A DNA stretch of 64,000 nucleotides from an uncultured Paracoccaceae bacterium (GTDB lineage: Bacteria > Pseudomonadota > Alphaproteobacteria > Rhodobacterales > Rhodobacteraceae), in contig CAJXSD010000001.1 in NCBI GenBank assembly GCA_913060475.1, positions 62,001 to 126,000 of the forward strand, in the 5' to 3' direction. Both the position numbers and the translations under genes were made by a program. Shown piece after piece: positions 17,897 through 26,634 of this stretch (position 1 is its first letter; the number at the start of each line of letters is the position of its first letter). The notes under the pieces are model-generated. The model did no database searches. It had not been told where the DNA came from and saw nothing but the letters and a program-made list of their open reading frames with translations.

Positions 17897-19180
17897 ATGA
17901 AAAAAACATTAATCACAGCTGCAGTTGCAGGGATGGTCGCCGCGGCACCGGCCTTTGCGGATCTGACATTTTCAGCGCTAAGCTATCGCACCGGCCCCTA
18001 TGCCGCGAACGGTATTCCCTTTGCGGATGGCTATCAGGATTATTTTACCCTGCTGAATGAACGCGATGGCGGCATCGGTGGCGAAAAAATCAATCTGGTG
18101 GAATGTGAAACTGGCTATAACACCGAAAAAGGTGTGGAATGCTATGAATCCACCAAAGGCGAAGGCGCATTGGTGTACCAACCGTTGTCAACAGGCATCA
18201 CATACCAGCTGATCCCCAAAGCAACCGCAGACGGCATCCCTGTGCATTCCATGGGCTATGGCCGCACATCCGCGAAAAACGGCGAAGTGTTCCGCAACAT
18301 CTTTAACTATCCTGCCAACTACTGGGATGGGGCATCGGTTGCTGTCAAATACCTGTTGGGTGAAAACGGCGGCAGCCTAGCAGGCAAGAAAATCGCGCTG
18401 GTCTATCACAACTCGGCCTATGGTAAAGAACCGATCCGCACCTTGGAAGAGGCTGCGAAAAAGCATGGGTTCGAGCTGTCCTTGTTGCCAGTCGATCACC
18501 CCGGCCAGGAACAAAAATCGCAGTGGTTGCAAATTCGTCGTGACCGTCCTGACTATGTCCTGATGTGGGGCTGGGGCGTGATGAACCAGGTTGCGATCCA
18601 AGAGGCGGTCAACATCCGTTTCAACATGGAAAACTTTATCGGGATCTGGTGGTCAGGGTCTGAAAATGACGTTCTGCCCGCAGGTGACGGTGCCAATGGG
18701 TACAAGGCGTTGACATTCCACAACGTGGGCGACGATTTCCCGGTGTTCGATGATATCCAGAAATACGTTGTCGACAGCGGCAAAGCCGCAGGCGCGGGCG
18801 ATCAGATCGGTACAGCGCTGTATAACCGTGGTCTTTACGCGGCGATGTTGGCGGCCGAGGCTGCAAAAACAGCCCAAGGGATCCATGGTGTCAGCGCAAT
18901 CACACCCGCACAAATGCGTGACGGTATGGAAGCGCTGGAAATCACCGAAGCGAAAATGGCGTCCCTTGGCCTGCCAGGATTTGGCCCCAGCTTTAATGTT
19001 AGCTGCCAAAACCATGGTGGCGACGGCATGGTTGCCGTGGCACAGTGGGACGCATCCGCGAAATCATGGGGTTTGATCACCGGTTTTGAACAGTCTGACC
19101 AAGACATTTTGAACCCATTGATCGAAGAGGATTCCGCAGCCTTTGCAGCCGAAAACGGCATTACACCCGGCTGTAACTAA
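17897..19180 (+). CDS. Periplasmic substrate-binding protein of the importer (HAAT class)
   Basis: 427 residues with a clear signal peptide (MKKTLITAAVAGMVAAAPAFA, cleaved after residue 21 or so). The mature protein is a type I periplasmic binding protein: LNERDGGIGGEKINLVECETGYN near 60, ALVYQPLSTGITYQLIPKA, SWLQIRRDRPDYV-like region near 215 and GMEALEITEAKMA near the C terminus. At more than 400 residues it is longer than amino acid-binding LivK/LivJ, as seen in binding proteins for aromatic or aliphatic acids and urea. GGGAGGA site 9 bases before the ATG. Two cysteine pairs could form disulfides. The ligand is unknown. Confidence 0.93.
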   Translation: MKKTLITAAVAGMVAAAPAFADLTFSALSYRTGPYAANGIPFADGYQDYFTLLNERDGGIGGEKINLVECETGYNTEKGVECYESTKGEGALVYQPLSTGITYQLIPKATADGIPVHSMGYGRTSAKNGEVFRNIFNYPANYWDGASVAVKYLLGENGGSLAGKKIALVYHNSAYGKEPIRTLEEAAKKHGFELSLLPVDHPGQEQKSQWLQIRRDRPDYVLMWGWGVMNQVAIQEAVNIRFNMENFIGIWWSGSENDVLPAGDGANGYKALTFHNVGDDFPVFDDIQKYVVDSGKAAGAGDQIGTALYNRGLYAAMLAAEAAKTAQGIHGVSAITPAQMRDGMEALEITEAKMASLGLPGFGPSFNVSCQNHGGDGMVAVAQWDASAKSWGLITGFEQSDQDILNPLIEEDSAAFAAENGITPGCN

Positions 19181-19186
19181 GATCCT

Positions 19187-19216
19187 TGGCCCCTGCAGGA
19201 CTGTGGGGGCCATTTT
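19187..19216 (+). terminator. Hairpin after the binding-protein gene (partial terminator or attenuator)
   Basis: TGGCCCC at 19187-19193 pairs with GGGGCCA at 19206-19212, followed by TTTT. It lies between the binding-protein stop and the LivF-type gene. Such hairpins often lower read-through and protect the abundant binding-protein message. The T-run is short. Confidence 0.6.
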
Positions 19217-19243
19217 CCCATTTGCCAAATTGAAAGAGACATC

Positions 19244-20071
19244 ATGCTGGACACAGGACACGAAACGACAGAAACACTTTTGGAAGTGAACAACATTGAA
19301 GTGATTTATAATCACGTCATTTTGGTGTTAAAGGGTGTGTCCCTGAAAGTGCCCAAAGGCAAAATTACCGCACTATTGGGCGGCAATGGTGCTGGCAAGA
19401 CAACGACCCTGAAGGCGATTTCAAACCTGCTGCAGTCTGAACGCGGCGAGGTGACCAAGGGATCGATCAAATATAACAGCGATCGCATCGACAATATGGA
19501 CCCCGCCGATATGGTGCGCCGAGGGGTTATTCAGGTGATGGAGGGGCGTCATTGTTTTGAGCACCTGACCGTCGAGGAAAACCTGTTGACCGGGTCCTAT
19601 ACCCGCACCGATGGCAAAGGCGCGATCGATGCTGATTTACAAATGGTTTATGATTATTTCCCACGGCTGAAAGAGCGGCGTAAATCGCAGGCGGGCTATA
19701 CATCTGGTGGAGAACAGCAGATGTGCGCCATTGGGCGTGCGCTGATGTCACGGCCTGAAACGATTTTGCTGGACGAGCCTTCGATGGGGTTGGCACCGCA
19801 GTTGGTGGAGCAGATTTTTGAAATCGTAAAGTCCGTCAATGAAAATGAAGGCGTCACATTCCTGTTGGCTGAGCAGAATACGAACGTGGCCCTACGCTAT
19901 GCGCATTATGGCTATATTCTGGAATCGGGACGCGTGGTGATGGACGGCCCCGCGCAAGAGTTACGCGAAAATCCCGATGTGAAAGAGTTCTATCTGGGGA
20001 TGTCGGATCAGGGGCGCAAATCATTTCGTGATGTGCGCAGTTATCGTCGTCGCAAGCGGTGGCTGTCGTAA
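19244..20071 (+). CDS. ABC importer ATPase, LivF type
   Basis: 275 residues. Walker A LLGGNGAGKTTTLKAIS near residue 45, signature TSGGEQQMCAIGRALMSRP near 155 and Walker B ILLDEPSMGLAPQLVEQIF near 175; the LLAEQN motif with its Q and N replaces the usual H-loop form, as in LivF. A basic C-terminal tail (VRSYRRRKRWLS) extends past the usual end near residue 255. It is the second ATPase of the importer. Last gene of the transport set proper, followed by alternative hairpins and the PaaK-like gene. Confidence 0.94.
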   Translation: MLDTGHETTETLLEVNNIEVIYNHVILVLKGVSLKVPKGKITALLGGNGAGKTTTLKAISNLLQSERGEVTKGSIKYNSDRIDNMDPADMVRRGVIQVMEGRHCFEHLTVEENLLTGSYTRTDGKGAIDADLQMVYDYFPRLKERRKSQAGYTSGGEQQMCAIGRALMSRPETILLDEPSMGLAPQLVEQIFEIVKSVNENEGVTFLLAEQNTNVALRYAHYGYILESGRVVMDGPAQELRENPDVKEFYLGMSDQGRKSFRDVRSYRRRKRWLS

Positions 20072-20074
20072 TTA

Positions 20075-20100
20075 TTCGGCCAAGGCCGAACGCCTTCGGC
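20075..20100 (+). repeat. Three-armed sequence able to form two mutually exclusive hairpins
   Basis: TTCGGC (20075-20080), GCCGAA (20085-20090) and TTCGGC (20095-20100) are separated by 4-base spacers. The middle arm can pair with either outer arm, so two hairpins compete. The element begins 4 bases after the LivF-type stop and ends just before the possible starts of the next gene. Neither hairpin has a T-run. It may tune expression of the last gene of the operon. Confidence 0.6.
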
Positions 20101-20134
20101 GATGAGTATTTATGCAAAAATGAAAGACTTGAAG

Positions 20135-21352
20135 ATGAGTTTTTACGACGATCTGGAACACCGCAGTGCAGACCAAAGGGCAGCGGATTTGGCGCGTGAA
20201 TTGCCCAAACAGATTGCAAATGCCCAGAGGTTGGCCGGCTATGCGACGGCCTTGGCAGATGTTGATGCGGAGGCGGTGGGGTCCTATGCGGAATTGGCCA
20301 CGTTGCCTGTTTTGCGCAAGTCCGAGTTGAGTGAAAAGCAGGCGTCAGGTAACCCTTTGGGTGGGTTTGGCGCACATGACACGCATGCTTATAGCCATAT
20401 CTTCCAGTCGCCCGGCCCGATCTATGAACCCGGGGGGACCACGCATGATTGGTGGCGTATTGGACGGTTTTTGCACGCGGTTGGTATTGGTCGCGGGGAT
20501 ATTGTACAAAACTGTTTCGGGTATCATTTGACGCCTGCCGGGATGATTTTTGAAAACGGTGCGCGCGCGGTTGGCGCGGCGGTTGTTCCTGCGGGTGTCG
20601 GACAGACCGAATTACAGGTGCGAGCAGCGGCCGATATTGGAACCACGGCCTATGCCGGGACGCCTGATTATCTGAAGGTGATTTTGGATAACGCCGAGGA
20701 ATTGGGTGTATCGTTGGGGATCACCAAGGCGGCCGTTGGGGGCGGGGCGTTGTTTCCGTCTCTCAGGCAGGAATACAAAGACCGCGGGATTTTGTGTTTG
20801 CAAAACTATGCCACAGCGGATTTGGGCAATGTTGCCTATGAGAGTGCCGCACAAGAAGGTATGATCGTCGACGAAGGTGTTTTGGTCGAGATCGTGACAC
20901 CCGGTACGGGGCGCCCTGTGCCCGACGGTGAGGTTGGCGAAGTTATTGTGACGTCACTGAACCCTGATTACCCCTTAATTCGGTTTGCCACGGGGGATTT
21001 ATCGGCAATTATGCCTGGCGTTTCCCCCTGCGGGCGCACCAACCGTCGGATCAAGGGTTGGATGGGGCGTGCCGATCAAACGACCAAGATCAAGGGAATG
21101 TTCGTGCGGCCTGAACAGGTTGCGGCCCTGGTGGATGCGCATGATGCGATTTTGCGGGCTCGGGTGATTGCGACGCGTCAGGGTGAAATGGATCATATGA
21201 CCGTGCAGATTGAAACTGAGGCGACGGATGCCACAGTGTTCCATGTGGCTATTACGTCGGCGTTAAAGTTAAAGGGCGACGTACAATTGATTGCGCCCGG
21301 CGGTTTGCCGCGCGACGGATTGGTGATCGAGGATAAGCGGACCTATGATTAG
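20135..21352 (+). CDS. PaaK-like (phenylacetate-CoA ligase family) protein with a degenerate ATP loop
   Basis: 405 residues from the ATG at 20135 (an ATG at 20102 would add 11 residues and overlap a hairpin). Fold and order of motifs match phenylacetate-CoA ligase family proteins: RFATGDLSAI near residue 285 and the late GWMGRADQTTKIKGMFVRP near 310. The usual serine/glycine/threonine-rich ATP loop is replaced by SPGPIYEPGG at about 92-101, and the Y-G-x-T-E motif by YATADLG at 225-231. It may use ATP differently or act as a CoA-handling partner. It closes the importer operon and its stop overlaps that of the convergent gene by 4 bases. Such PaaK-like genes recur beside HAAT importers. Confidence 0.85.
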   Translation: MSFYDDLEHRSADQRAADLARELPKQIANAQRLAGYATALADVDAEAVGSYAELATLPVLRKSELSEKQASGNPLGGFGAHDTHAYSHIFQSPGPIYEPGGTTHDWWRIGRFLHAVGIGRGDIVQNCFGYHLTPAGMIFENGARAVGAAVVPAGVGQTELQVRAAADIGTTAYAGTPDYLKVILDNAEELGVSLGITKAAVGGGALFPSLRQEYKDRGILCLQNYATADLGNVAYESAAQEGMIVDEGVLVEIVTPGTGRPVPDGEVGEVIVTSLNPDYPLIRFATGDLSAIMPGVSPCGRTNRRIKGWMGRADQTTKIKGMFVRPEQVAALVDAHDAILRARVIATRQGEMDHMTVQIETEATDATVFHVAITSALKLKGDVQLIAPGGLPRDGLVIEDKRTYD

Positions 21353-22584
21353 GTGTAGCGATTTGGATCAAAGGCACTGTAATCTGCGTTGATTGGGTGA
21401 TTTGTCATCATTTGCGCCAGAATCTGACCGGTTTTCGGACCGGCGGTCAGGCCCATGTGTTGGTGTCCAAAGCCTGTGTAGATGTTTGTGCCGGTGATGT
21501 TCCCGATCAATGGCATACTGTCGGGGGTAGAGGGGCGAAATCCCATCCATTCTGTTGTGTCTTGCGCCTCAAGATTGGGGAGCGCAATTTTGATGAAGTC
21601 CCGAATGATGTCCAGCGGTGCGCTGCTGCGAGGCAGATCTAGCCCGCCCAGTTCGACCGTTCCGGCACAGCGTAAATCGTCGCCCATGGGGGTGATGGCG
21701 AATTTGCCCGCCGCCATCAGCGGGTGGCTGGGTTTACCGGATGCATTTTTGAACATGATGTGATAACCACGTTCGGTTTCCAGTGGGATGTTCAGGCCCA
21801 AACGCTGCATCAGCGATTTTGACCAGATGCCAGAGGTGACCACCACATTGGAACATTCAATGGGACCTTGTTCGGTCAAGACCGCGGTCACCGTGCCGTT
21901 TGATTTGGTGAAATCGGTGACCGTGGTTTGGATGAATGTGCCGCCCTGTTGTTCAAAGACAAGCGCGAGGTTGCGGACATATTCCCCGGGGTTCAGGATA
22001 TGCCCATGGCCTGACAATTGCGCCATAAAGCCAATGCCTTGGCCTAGGTTTGGTTCTTGTTCCTGGACTTCGTGACCTTGGAACAATTGGGGTTCGAAAC
22101 CCAGTTCCCTCTTTAGGTTCCAGCTGTAGCTGCTGGCCTCATAGTCTGCGCGGGTTTTGTAGATATAGCTGAATTTGCTGTCTGCGATCCATTTTTCGAC
22201 GGGCGTCCCGCGCGCCAGGTTTTTATGTTGATCCACCGCATCATAGAGGAGCCCATGCAGTGATTTCGTGACGGCGCGGGCCTTGGTATCGGTCGCATTC
22301 ATCATGAATTGCGTCAGCCACGGGATCATTTTAGGCAAATATTTCCAACGGATAAACAGGGCGGATTTGGGATTGAACAACATCGATGGCAGGTCCCGCC
22401 AAATACCGGGCGTATTGACGGGAACGGATGCCCATTGTGCGATCAAACCGGCATTGCCATAGGATGCCGCCTGACCGGGCGTGTCACGGTCAATCAAAAT
22501 GACGCGTTGGCCCTGTCGTTGCAGCCACAAGGCGGTTGAAACACCGACGATACCTGCGCCGATGACACAAATTGGATTTGACAT
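21349..22584 (-). CDS. FAD-dependent oxidoreductase, D-amino acid dehydrogenase (DadA) type
   Basis: 411 residues from the ATG at 22584. The N-terminal FAD-binding motif is ICVIGAGIVGVSTALWLQRQ (residues 4-23), followed by VILIDRDTPGQAASYGNAG, the DadA-type second motif. Near the C terminus, GFRPSTPDSMPLIGN and YTGFGHQHMGLTAGPKTGQ are the conserved FAD-contacting blocks. DadA-type enzymes oxidise D-amino acids to oxo acids and ammonia and pass electrons to the respiratory chain. The substrate could also be another amine (the family includes glycine/sarcosine oxidases). It is monocistronic or co-transcribed past a terminator with the upstream MBL gene. Confidence 0.9.
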   Translation of the reverse strand: MSNPICVIGAGIVGVSTALWLQRQGQRVILIDRDTPGQAASYGNAGLIAQWASVPVNTPGIWRDLPSMLFNPKSALFIRWKYLPKMIPWLTQFMMNATDTKARAVTKSLHGLLYDAVDQHKNLARGTPVEKWIADSKFSYIYKTRADYEASSYSWNLKRELGFEPQLFQGHEVQEQEPNLGQGIGFMAQLSGHGHILNPGEYVRNLALVFEQQGGTFIQTTVTDFTKSNGTVTAVLTEQGPIECSNVVVTSGIWSKSLMQRLGLNIPLETERGYHIMFKNASGKPSHPLMAAGKFAITPMGDDLRCAGTVELGGLDLPRSSAPLDIIRDFIKIALPNLEAQDTTEWMGFRPSTPDSMPLIGNITGTNIYTGFGHQHMGLTAGPKTGQILAQMMTNHPINADYSAFDPNRYT

Positions 22585-22655
22585 GAGTTTACCCAGTAAA
22601 AAATTCGTTGCGCTGACACTGGCCCCATGTCTGTATTTGGTCAAGTGGCAGAACG

Positions 22656-22685
22656 AACAAGCGCCCAAAAATTTGGGCGCTTGTT
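22656..22685 (-). terminator. Strong intrinsic terminator-like palindrome after the MBL gene
   Basis: A perfect 14-base inverted repeat: AACAAGCGCCCAAA at 22656-22669 and TTTGGGCGCTTGTT at 22672-22685, with two bases between. It lies downstream of the Tat-MBL gene (stop at 22702) and upstream of the DadA-type gene, both on the minus strand. The T-richness after the stem is weak on either strand, but the stem is long and GC-rich in its core. Confidence 0.75.
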
Positions 22686-22701
22686 TGAAAAACCGGTGCG
22701 G

Positions 22702-23619
22702 TTATAGCATGTGTTGATAACTGGCAGGGGCATATCTGAAAGTGTCACCATTGCGTTCGATATACCCCAAGCCGGGCCATGGCATATGATAGCCGATAAA
22801 GGGCATTTTTTCGGTGGCCAACATATCAAAAATGCGGCGGCGTGTTTGGGCGGCCATTGGGCGATCGCGGTCAAAGCGGACTTCCCAATCGGGGTGGGCG
22901 ACGGACCAAATGTAATGGTTTGCAAAATCACCGCCCAAAAACAGGTTTTTGCCTTGGCTTTCGATCATGTATCCCATGTGGCCGACCGTGTGGCCATGTG
23001 CGGCCATGGCTGTGATACCGGTTGCGATGTCTTGGCCATCGTCTAGCATTTCCAATTCGTCTTCTAGGGGGCGCACTTTGGCCTCGAACCCTTCGTCGCC
23101 AGAAAAATCCCAGTCTTCGTATTCCAGCGCGCCGCAGTAATAGGACGCGTTTTCGAATGTGCGCCCCATATCTGTGTGCAGGCCGCCGATGTGATCCCCG
23201 TGGAAATGGGTCAGCACAACTTTGTCAATCTGGTCGGCACTGTATCCGGCCTGTTCCAATGCGGCGACCGTCCCTTGGGGGGTTGTGCCTGTGTCAAACA
23301 GCACCAATTCCGTTCCGGTGTTGACCACAGTTGGGGTATAGAACATCTGGAATTTGTCGGTTGGAATGTTGGCATCCATGCAGGCCTGCGCAAAGTCGTC
23401 CTTGGACGCGTTCAGGCCAAAAATGGTTTGCGGATCCGTTTCAACGGTTGTTGTGGCTGACAGCAATGTCGTGATGTCCATCGATCCCAGTGTAAATCGG
23501 CGATGCAGGGTAAAGGATGGCCCCATAATCGGGGCAGCGGCGGATAGGGCGCTGCCGCTGATGGCGGCGGCGCTGCCGGTGAGAAACGTTCTGCGGCGCA
23601 TATAAAATGGTGATTGCAC
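22702..23619 (-). CDS. Tat-exported MBL-fold metallo-hydrolase
   Basis: 305 residues. The N terminus reads RRRTFLTGSAAAISG, a twin-arginine signal, so the folded protein is exported to the periplasm. The MBL zinc motif is VVLTHFHGDHIGGL near residue 120, with a histidine in AAHGHTVGHMGYM near 205, the bridging aspartate in FLGGDFANHYIW near 230 and a last histidine in FIGYHMPWPGLGY. The layout resembles lactonase/AHL-lactonase-like MBL enzymes with Tat signals, but the substrate is not known. I chose the GTG at 23619: an AGGAGA site lies 6 bases upstream of it, while the ATG at 23601 is 24 bases from it. Confidence 0.88.
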   Translation of the reverse strand: MQSPFYMRRRTFLTGSAAAISGSALSAAAPIMGPSFTLHRRFTLGSMDITTLLSATTTVETDPQTIFGLNASKDDFAQACMDANIPTDKFQMFYTPTVVNTGTELVLFDTGTTPQGTVAALEQAGYSADQIDKVVLTHFHGDHIGGLHTDMGRTFENASYYCGALEYEDWDFSGDEGFEAKVRPLEDELEMLDDGQDIATGITAMAAHGHTVGHMGYMIESQGKNLFLGGDFANHYIWSVAHPDWEVRFDRDRPMAAQTRRRIFDMLATEKMPFIGYHMPWPGLGYIERNGDTFRYAPASYQHML

Positions 23620-23795
23620 GGGGACTCTCCTGTCTTTTATCGTATTGAAATGTCTTGTGCGTAGGATAGCGGCGAATTGATCACTTTCAAATAAAATTAT
23701 TTGTGAATTTGAATTTTGCGCATGGGGTCGGGGGGCTGCATCCTCTGGACAAATGGTCGATGTTGTGAAACACACCCCGCAACAGGAGTATTGAT

Positions 23796-25121
23796 ATGAC
23801 AACCACCCGTTTTGCCCCATCCCCCACAGGATATTTGCACATTGGCAACCTGCGCGCGGCACTGATGAATTATCTGATCGCCAAGAAATCTGGCGGGACA
23901 TTTATTCTGCGGATCGATGACACGGATCCCGAACGGTCAAAGCAGGACTATGTGGATGCCATTCAACAAGATCTGGAATGGTTGGGCCTGACATGGGATC
24001 GGATGGAACGTCAATCCGATCGGTTGGATCGGTATCATGCAGCCGCCGATACACTGCGCCAAATGGGGCGGTTTTATGAATGTTTCGAAACCCCCACGGA
24101 ATTGGATCTTAAGCGGAAAAAGCAGTTAAATATGGGCAAACCGCCCGTCTATGATCGTGCTGCGCTGGATTTGGATGACGCACAAAAAGAGGCATTGCGC
24201 GCCGAACGCGGCGCAGGCCATTGGCGGTTCAAGCTGGATTTGGAGCGCATCACCTGGCCCGATGCGATCTTGGGTGATATTTCGATTGATGCGGCCTCGG
24301 TGTCTGATCCGGTATTGATCCGTGCGGATGGCCAGTTTCTGTATACATTGGCGTCGGTCGTCGATGATGTGGAGATGGGGATTACCCATGTTGTGCGTGG
24401 ATCAGATCACGTCACAAACACGGCCACCCAAATCCAAATGATCCAGGCGCTGGGTGGCACGGTTCCGACGTTTGCGCACCATTCGCTGTTGACGGGTCCG
24501 CAGGGCGAAGGCCTGTCCAAACGGTTGGGCACATTGTCACTGCGCGATTTGCGCGCCCAAGGCGTGGCGCCCGAGGCGGTGTTAAGCCTGATGGCGCGTT
24601 TGGGGTCCAGCCAACCTGTCGAACTGCGCATGTCTTTGGATGAAATTGCAGATGGGTTTGAATTGTCACAATTCGGATCAGCGCCGACAAAATTCGATGT
24701 AAATGATCTGTTCCCATTGACTGCGCGTTACCTGTCGGGGCTGTCGTTAGACCAAGTGGCGGGTGCCGTGCGTGCCGCGGGCGTGCCTGACGATTTGGCC
24801 GATCAATTCTGGACCGTGACCCGTGAAAACATCACAACGCTGAACGATCTAGGGGATTGGTGGTCGCTGTTTTCCCAAGGGGCCGAGCCTGTTATTGCAG
24901 ACGAAGATCGCGAATTTGTTGCAACAGCCCTTGAACTATTGCCCGCGGGGCCCTTTACTAAGGACACATGGGGTGCGTGGACTGCAGCGGTGAAAGAGGC
25001 AACAGGACGCAAGGGTAAGGGGCTGTTTATGCCATTACGCAAAGCGTTAACAGGGCAGGAACGTGGCCCTGATATGTCTGATGTTTTGCCATTGCTGCAG
25101 GTGATCAAAGCCCGTTCATAA
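23796..25121 (+). CDS. gltX: Glutamate-tRNA ligase (short form)
   Basis: 441 residues. Class I synthetase motifs are clear: TRFAPSPTGYLHIGNLRAAL (HIGH equivalent HIGN) at residues 4-23, TFILRIDDTDPERSKQDYV near 36, VRGSDHVTNTATQIQM near 200 and the KMSKS equivalent GLSKRLGTLSL near 240. It charges tRNA-Glu, and in bacteria lacking GlnRS also tRNA-Gln. Alphaproteobacteria usually carry two GltX paralogues; this 441-residue type is one of them, and the other is not in this window. An AGGAG site precedes the ATG. The gene is divergent from the MBL gene and is followed by a MATE gene. Confidence 0.96.
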   Translation: MTTTRFAPSPTGYLHIGNLRAALMNYLIAKKSGGTFILRIDDTDPERSKQDYVDAIQQDLEWLGLTWDRMERQSDRLDRYHAAADTLRQMGRFYECFETPTELDLKRKKQLNMGKPPVYDRAALDLDDAQKEALRAERGAGHWRFKLDLERITWPDAILGDISIDAASVSDPVLIRADGQFLYTLASVVDDVEMGITHVVRGSDHVTNTATQIQMIQALGGTVPTFAHHSLLTGPQGEGLSKRLGTLSLRDLRAQGVAPEAVLSLMARLGSSQPVELRMSLDEIADGFELSQFGSAPTKFDVNDLFPLTARYLSGLSLDQVAGAVRAAGVPDDLADQFWTVTRENITTLNDLGDWWSLFSQGAEPVIADEDREFVATALELLPAGPFTKDTWGAWTAAVKEATGRKGKGLFMPLRKALTGQERGPDMSDVLPLLQVIKARS

Positions 25122-25160
25122 ACGGTGGGCCAGTCCCACCACACAAGGGATCAGGCCGCG

Positions 25161-26558
25161 GTGTCAGAAACAAACGCAAAATTTTTATCAGGATCGCCCA
25201 TGAAACATGTGGCGGTCATGTCCTTTACGGCGGCCATCGGATTAATGGCGATGTTTGCCGTCGATTTTGTCGATATGATATTCATATCGATGTTGGGCGA
25301 TGCGGCCTTGGCGGCGGCAATCGGCTATGCAGGGGCGATTTTATTTTTCACAACATCCTTCGGCATCGGCTTTGCGATTGCGGCAGGTGCGCTGGTGGCA
25401 CGAGCCCTGGGCGCCGATGATACGATTTTGGCACGTGAACGCGCGACCCATACATTGGTGCTGGGTGTTGTGATTGCGGCGGTCTTTGCAGCCGTGATCT
25501 GGATGAACCTTGGCACCTTGGTGGCATTGGTGGGGGCCAGTGGCGACACCCAAACGCCGGCGGTGCAGTATTTGCAGATTATAATCCCAACCTTGCCTGT
25601 GTTGGTTGCGGGCATTATCGGGGGCGCGGCCTTGCGGGCACATGGAAATGCGCGGTCATCGATGATGACCACAATTGTCAGTGGCGCGGTCAACGCGGCC
25701 CTAGATCCGTTTTTCATTTTTGTTCTGGATATGGGATTAAGCGGGGCGGCGGTGGCCTCTGTTTTTTCCCGTTTTACGATGGCGGGGTTTGCCCTGTGGG
25801 TTTTGCATAAAAAACACCAAGGTTTGGCGCAGCCGAAGATCCCAGGCGTCCTGCGCGACGCAAGCCCGATCATGGTTTTGGCCATTCCCGCGATCCTAAC
25901 GCAGTTGGCCACCCCGATTGGACAGGCCTTTGTCACGCGCAGCATGGCCCAGTTTGGAGAGGCGGCCGTTTCGGGGATGGCAATCGTTGGACGCCTAACG
26001 CCCTTGGCCTTTGCCGTGGTCTTTGCATTGTCTGGTGCTGTTGGGCCAATCATTGGACAGAATTTCGGGGCACGCAATTATGGCCGTGTGCGCAAAACAT
26101 TTTGGGATGCCATTTTGTTTGTGGGGATATGTGTGGGCGTTGTTTCAATCGCACTGTTTGGGCTGCGAGGGGTGATTGCCGATCTGTTCAACGCCACCGG
26201 GGATGGCCGCGCTTTGCTCTTTGCCTTTTCTGGTCCGCTTGCCTTGTTATTTTTCTTTAACGGTTTGTTGTTCGTTGGAAACGCAAGTTTTAATAACCTT
26301 GGGCACCCGTATTATTCGACTTGGTTGAATTGGGCGCGTCACACGCTGGGTACCATTCCGTTTGTCTATCTTGGCGCGATTTGGTTTGGGCCTGTTGGCG
26401 TTCTGGCGGGCCCCTATGTCGGGGGAGTGATTTTTGGCACGCTCTCGGTTTGGTTGGGGCTGCGGGTGATTGATCAGGCAGCGGATGGCGAGGCCAGGAT
26501 GCCGAACCCTGTGATTAATCAAACACGTCAGATCCATCTGTTCCATTCACGCAAATAG
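25161..26558 (+). CDS. MATE-family multidrug/metabolite exporter
   Basis: 465 residues with about 12 transmembrane helices in two halves. The opening FLSGSPMKHVAVMSFTAAIGL and the internal FGIGFAIAAGALVARALGAD and GAVGPIIGQNFGARNYGRV segments are typical of MATE transporters, which expel cationic or organic compounds in exchange for Na+ or H+. I chose the GTG at 25161, which keeps the family-typical FLSGS before helix 1 and has an AAGGGA site 10 bases upstream; the ATG at 25200 is an alternative. The gene follows gltX by about 40 bases. Substrate unknown. Confidence 0.9.
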   Translation: MSETNAKFLSGSPMKHVAVMSFTAAIGLMAMFAVDFVDMIFISMLGDAALAAAIGYAGAILFFTTSFGIGFAIAAGALVARALGADDTILARERATHTLVLGVVIAAVFAAVIWMNLGTLVALVGASGDTQTPAVQYLQIIIPTLPVLVAGIIGGAALRAHGNARSSMMTTIVSGAVNAALDPFFIFVLDMGLSGAAVASVFSRFTMAGFALWVLHKKHQGLAQPKIPGVLRDASPIMVLAIPAILTQLATPIGQAFVTRSMAQFGEAAVSGMAIVGRLTPLAFAVVFALSGAVGPIIGQNFGARNYGRVRKTFWDAILFVGICVGVVSIALFGLRGVIADLFNATGDGRALLFAFSGPLALLFFFNGLLFVGNASFNNLGHPYYSTWLNWARHTLGTIPFVYLGAIWFGPVGVLAGPYVGGVIFGTLSVWLGLRVIDQAADGEARMPNPVINQTRQIHLFHSRK

Positions 26559-26567
26559 TCTGAAAAA

Positions 26568-26600
26568 GCAAAGAGGCAGGCATCGAGCCTGCCCCTTTGC
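26568..26600 (-). terminator. Rho-independent terminator between convergent genes
   Basis: GCAAAG-A-GGCAGGC pairs with GCCTGCC-C-CTTTGC (one A/C mismatch) across a 5-base loop. On the minus strand the stem is followed by TTTTTCA, so it terminates the DUF1244 gene; as a hairpin it may also stop transcription of the MATE gene. Confidence 0.85.
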
Positions 26601-26634
26601 TGCAAAACCGCGGTCGCGTTTTTGCGTGACAGGT

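Noticed and set aside
25325-26077. A 250-codon antisense frame inside the MATE gene
   Set aside because: Ala/Thr/Pro/Lys-rich shadow of hydrophobic codons; no family features.
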